Source: Puniceibacterium sediminis
GTDB lineage: Bacteria; Pseudomonadota; Alphaproteobacteria; Rhodobacterales; Rhodobacteraceae
Assembly (NCBI RefSeq): GCF_900188035.1
Contig: NZ_FZNN01000018.1
Coordinates: 1 to 64,000, forward strand
Length of the DNA: 64,000 bases
Direction: 5' to 3'
Shown here: positions 62,905 through 64,000 of the stretch, one piece after another
Layout of the letters: every line of letters starts with the position of its first letter
How positions within the stretch are numbered: the stretch's first letter is position 1
Notes under the pieces: generated by a model
Database searches by the model: none
Seen by the model: only the letters and a program-made list of their open reading frames with translations
Told to the model about the DNA's origin: nothing
Made by a program: the position numbers and the translations under genes

Positions 62905-63876
62905 ATGCGCAAGATCTATGTGGCAGGTCATCGCGGCATGGTGGGGGGCGCGATCCTGCGCCAGCTGCAGGCGCGCAAGAATGCCGGTGAGGCAATCGAA
63001 CTGATCACCCGCACCCATGCCGAGCTGGACCTGACCAACCAGGCGCAGGTCGCGGCCTTCATGCAAAGCGAAGCGCCTGATACGGTGATCCTGGCCGCTG
63101 CCCGCGTGGGCGGTATCCATGCCAACAACACCTATCCGGCCGATTTTATCTACGAAAATCTGATGATCGAATGCAACGTGATCCATCAGGCCTTTGCTGC
63201 TGGGGTGGAGCAGCTGTTGCAGCTGGGCAGTTCCTGCATCTATCCGCGCGCCGTGCCCCAGCCGATGCGCGAAGAGGCGCTGCTGACTGGCGTGCTGGAG
63301 CCCACCAACGAGCCTTATGCGGTTGCCAAGATCGCCGGCATCAAGCTGTGCGAAAGCTACAACCGCCAGCACGGGGTCGATTACCGGTCGGTCATGCCGA
63401 CCAACCTTTACGGGCCGGGCGACAATTTCCACCCCGAAAATTCCCACGTTCTGCCCGCCCTCATCCGCCGCTTTCACGAAGCCGCGCGCGATGGCGTGGA
63501 AGAGGTGGTGATCTGGGGCACCGGCAAGCCGCGCCGCGAATTCCTGCATGTGGACGATATGGCCGCAGCCTCGCTCTTTGTGCTGGACCTGCCCAAAGAC
63601 GTCTATGACGCCAATACAGAACCGATGCTGAGCCATATCAATGTCGGAATCGGCAGCGATGTATCGATCCGCGAACTGGCCGAAATGGTGGCCAAGGTGA
63701 CTGGCTTTACCGGCAAGATCACCCAGGACACGACCAAGCCTGACGGCACCATGCAGAAGCTGATGGACGTGAGCCGCCTAGCGGACATGGGGTGGCGCGC
63801 CAGTATAGGCCTTCCGGACGGCCTACGCAGCACATATGATTGGTTTCGCAGCAGCGATGCCCTGCGCGAGGTCTGA
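62905..63876 (+). CDS. fcl: GDP-L-fucose synthase
   Basis: The ATG at 62905 (GGAGAA upstream) gives 323 residues. It has [40 protein letters not shown], the catalytic SSCIYP and the YxxxK motif in [15 protein letters not shown]. It makes GDP-L-fucose from the Gmd product by epimerisation and reduction, so the polymer probably contains L-fucose. Earlier in-frame starts would overlap gmd. Mannose activation enzymes (ManA, ManB, ManC) are not in the window. Confidence 0.95.
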   Translation: MRKIYVAGHRGMVGGAILRQLQARKNAGEAIELITRTHAELDLTNQAQVAAFMQSEAPDTVILAAARVGGIHANNTYPADFIYENLMIECNVIHQAFAAGVEQLLQLGSSCIYPRAVPQPMREEALLTGVLEPTNEPYAVAKIAGIKLCESYNRQHGVDYRSVMPTNLYGPGDNFHPENSHVLPALIRRFHEAARDGVEEVVIWGTGKPRREFLHVDDMAAASLFVLDLPKDVYDANTEPMLSHINVGIGSDVSIRELAEMVAKVTGFTGKITQDTTKPDGTMQKLMDVSRLADMGWRASIGLPDGLRSTYDWFRSSDALREV

Positions 63877-63969
63877 TTTCTGCGGTGATGTGACTCTTGA
63901 CCCCTTGTTGCCCCGGCCATAACGTCTGGGCATCTTTCGTGTGTTCTCAGTCAAAGGTTTATTTCAGAC

Positions 63970-64000
63970 ATGTCCGAAAAGAAGAACTTCATACCGGAAC
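63970..64000 (+). CDS. Start of a further gene, truncated by the window edge
   Basis: An ATG at 63970 opens MSEKKNFIPE and runs off the end. AAAGG lies about 13 bases upstream. Too short to assign. Confidence 0.35.
   Translation, partial: MSEKKNFIPE

Overview
The window looks like part, perhaps most, of a plasmid or chromid from a roseobacter-type alphaproteobacterium (Rhodobacteraceae). It is GC-rich and alphaproteobacterial in style. It carries a RepA-type replication initiator beside parA and parB (52.6-56.7 kb), and nearly everything else makes, modifies, exports or decorates surface polysaccharide. Plasmids of this kind are known in roseobacters as RepA-type 'biofilm' plasmids. The species is not identifiable from the sequence alone. 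No rRNA, tRNA or CRISPR array was seen.

Layout. 0-1.9 kb: nested, decayed IS3 and IS110 elements. 2.0-13.2 kb: the export and assembly core of an exosortase-associated exopolysaccharide (EPS): GT4 glycosyltransferase, outer-membrane barrel, Wza-like export protein, TPR lipoprotein, sugar-phosphate transferase, ExeA-like ATPase, chain-length protein, tyrosine kinase, acetyltransferase. 13.2-14.7 kb: further IS110/IS3 remnants. 14.9-17.8 kb: cysD-cysNC for PAPS synthesis, divergent from a LuxR-type regulator. 19-27.3 kb: two paralogous beta-helix proteins around a sulfotransferase, a Wzy-like polymerase and a GT2. 27.7-29.4 kb: a gene pair resembling gene-transfer-agent (GTA) head-spike genes, the second with an apparently intact SGNH esterase. 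29.4-36.7 kb: sulfotransferase, Wzx flippase, FrhB-like iron-sulfur protein, pyruvyltransferase, GT2, acyltransferase. 36.9-41.1 kb: exosortase XrtD, a rhomboid protease, a seven-repeat FG-GAP protein with a VPLPA-CTERM tail, and a small secreted protein. 41.3-43.8 kb: kdsD-kdsB-kdsA. 45-49.7 kb: UDP-glucose dehydrogenase, a two-domain glycosyltransferase and a third sulfotransferase. 49.7-52.5 kb: KpsT, KpsE and KpsM. 52.6-56.7 kb: partition genes, origin and repA. 56.7-61.6 kb: a DUF2793 (tail-fibre-like) gene with a small partner and two glycosyltransferases. 61.8-63.9 kb: gmd and fcl for GDP-L-fucose.

Working together. The genes suggest two surface polymers. One uses a Wzx/Wzy route with a chain-length protein, tyrosine kinase and Wza-like exporter, and is probably fucose- and uronate-containing, sulfated, pyruvylated and acetylated. 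The other uses a KpsMTE ABC exporter linked to KDO synthesis. XrtD would anchor the VPLPA-CTERM protein to the surface in the same setting. The most unusual parts are the GTA-like spike pair, the rhomboid between exosortase and substrate, the beta-helix paralogues with and without a signal peptide, and a DUF2793 tail-fibre-like gene in a glycosyltransferase operon. Assignments are from reading translated sequence and motifs; no database search was run.
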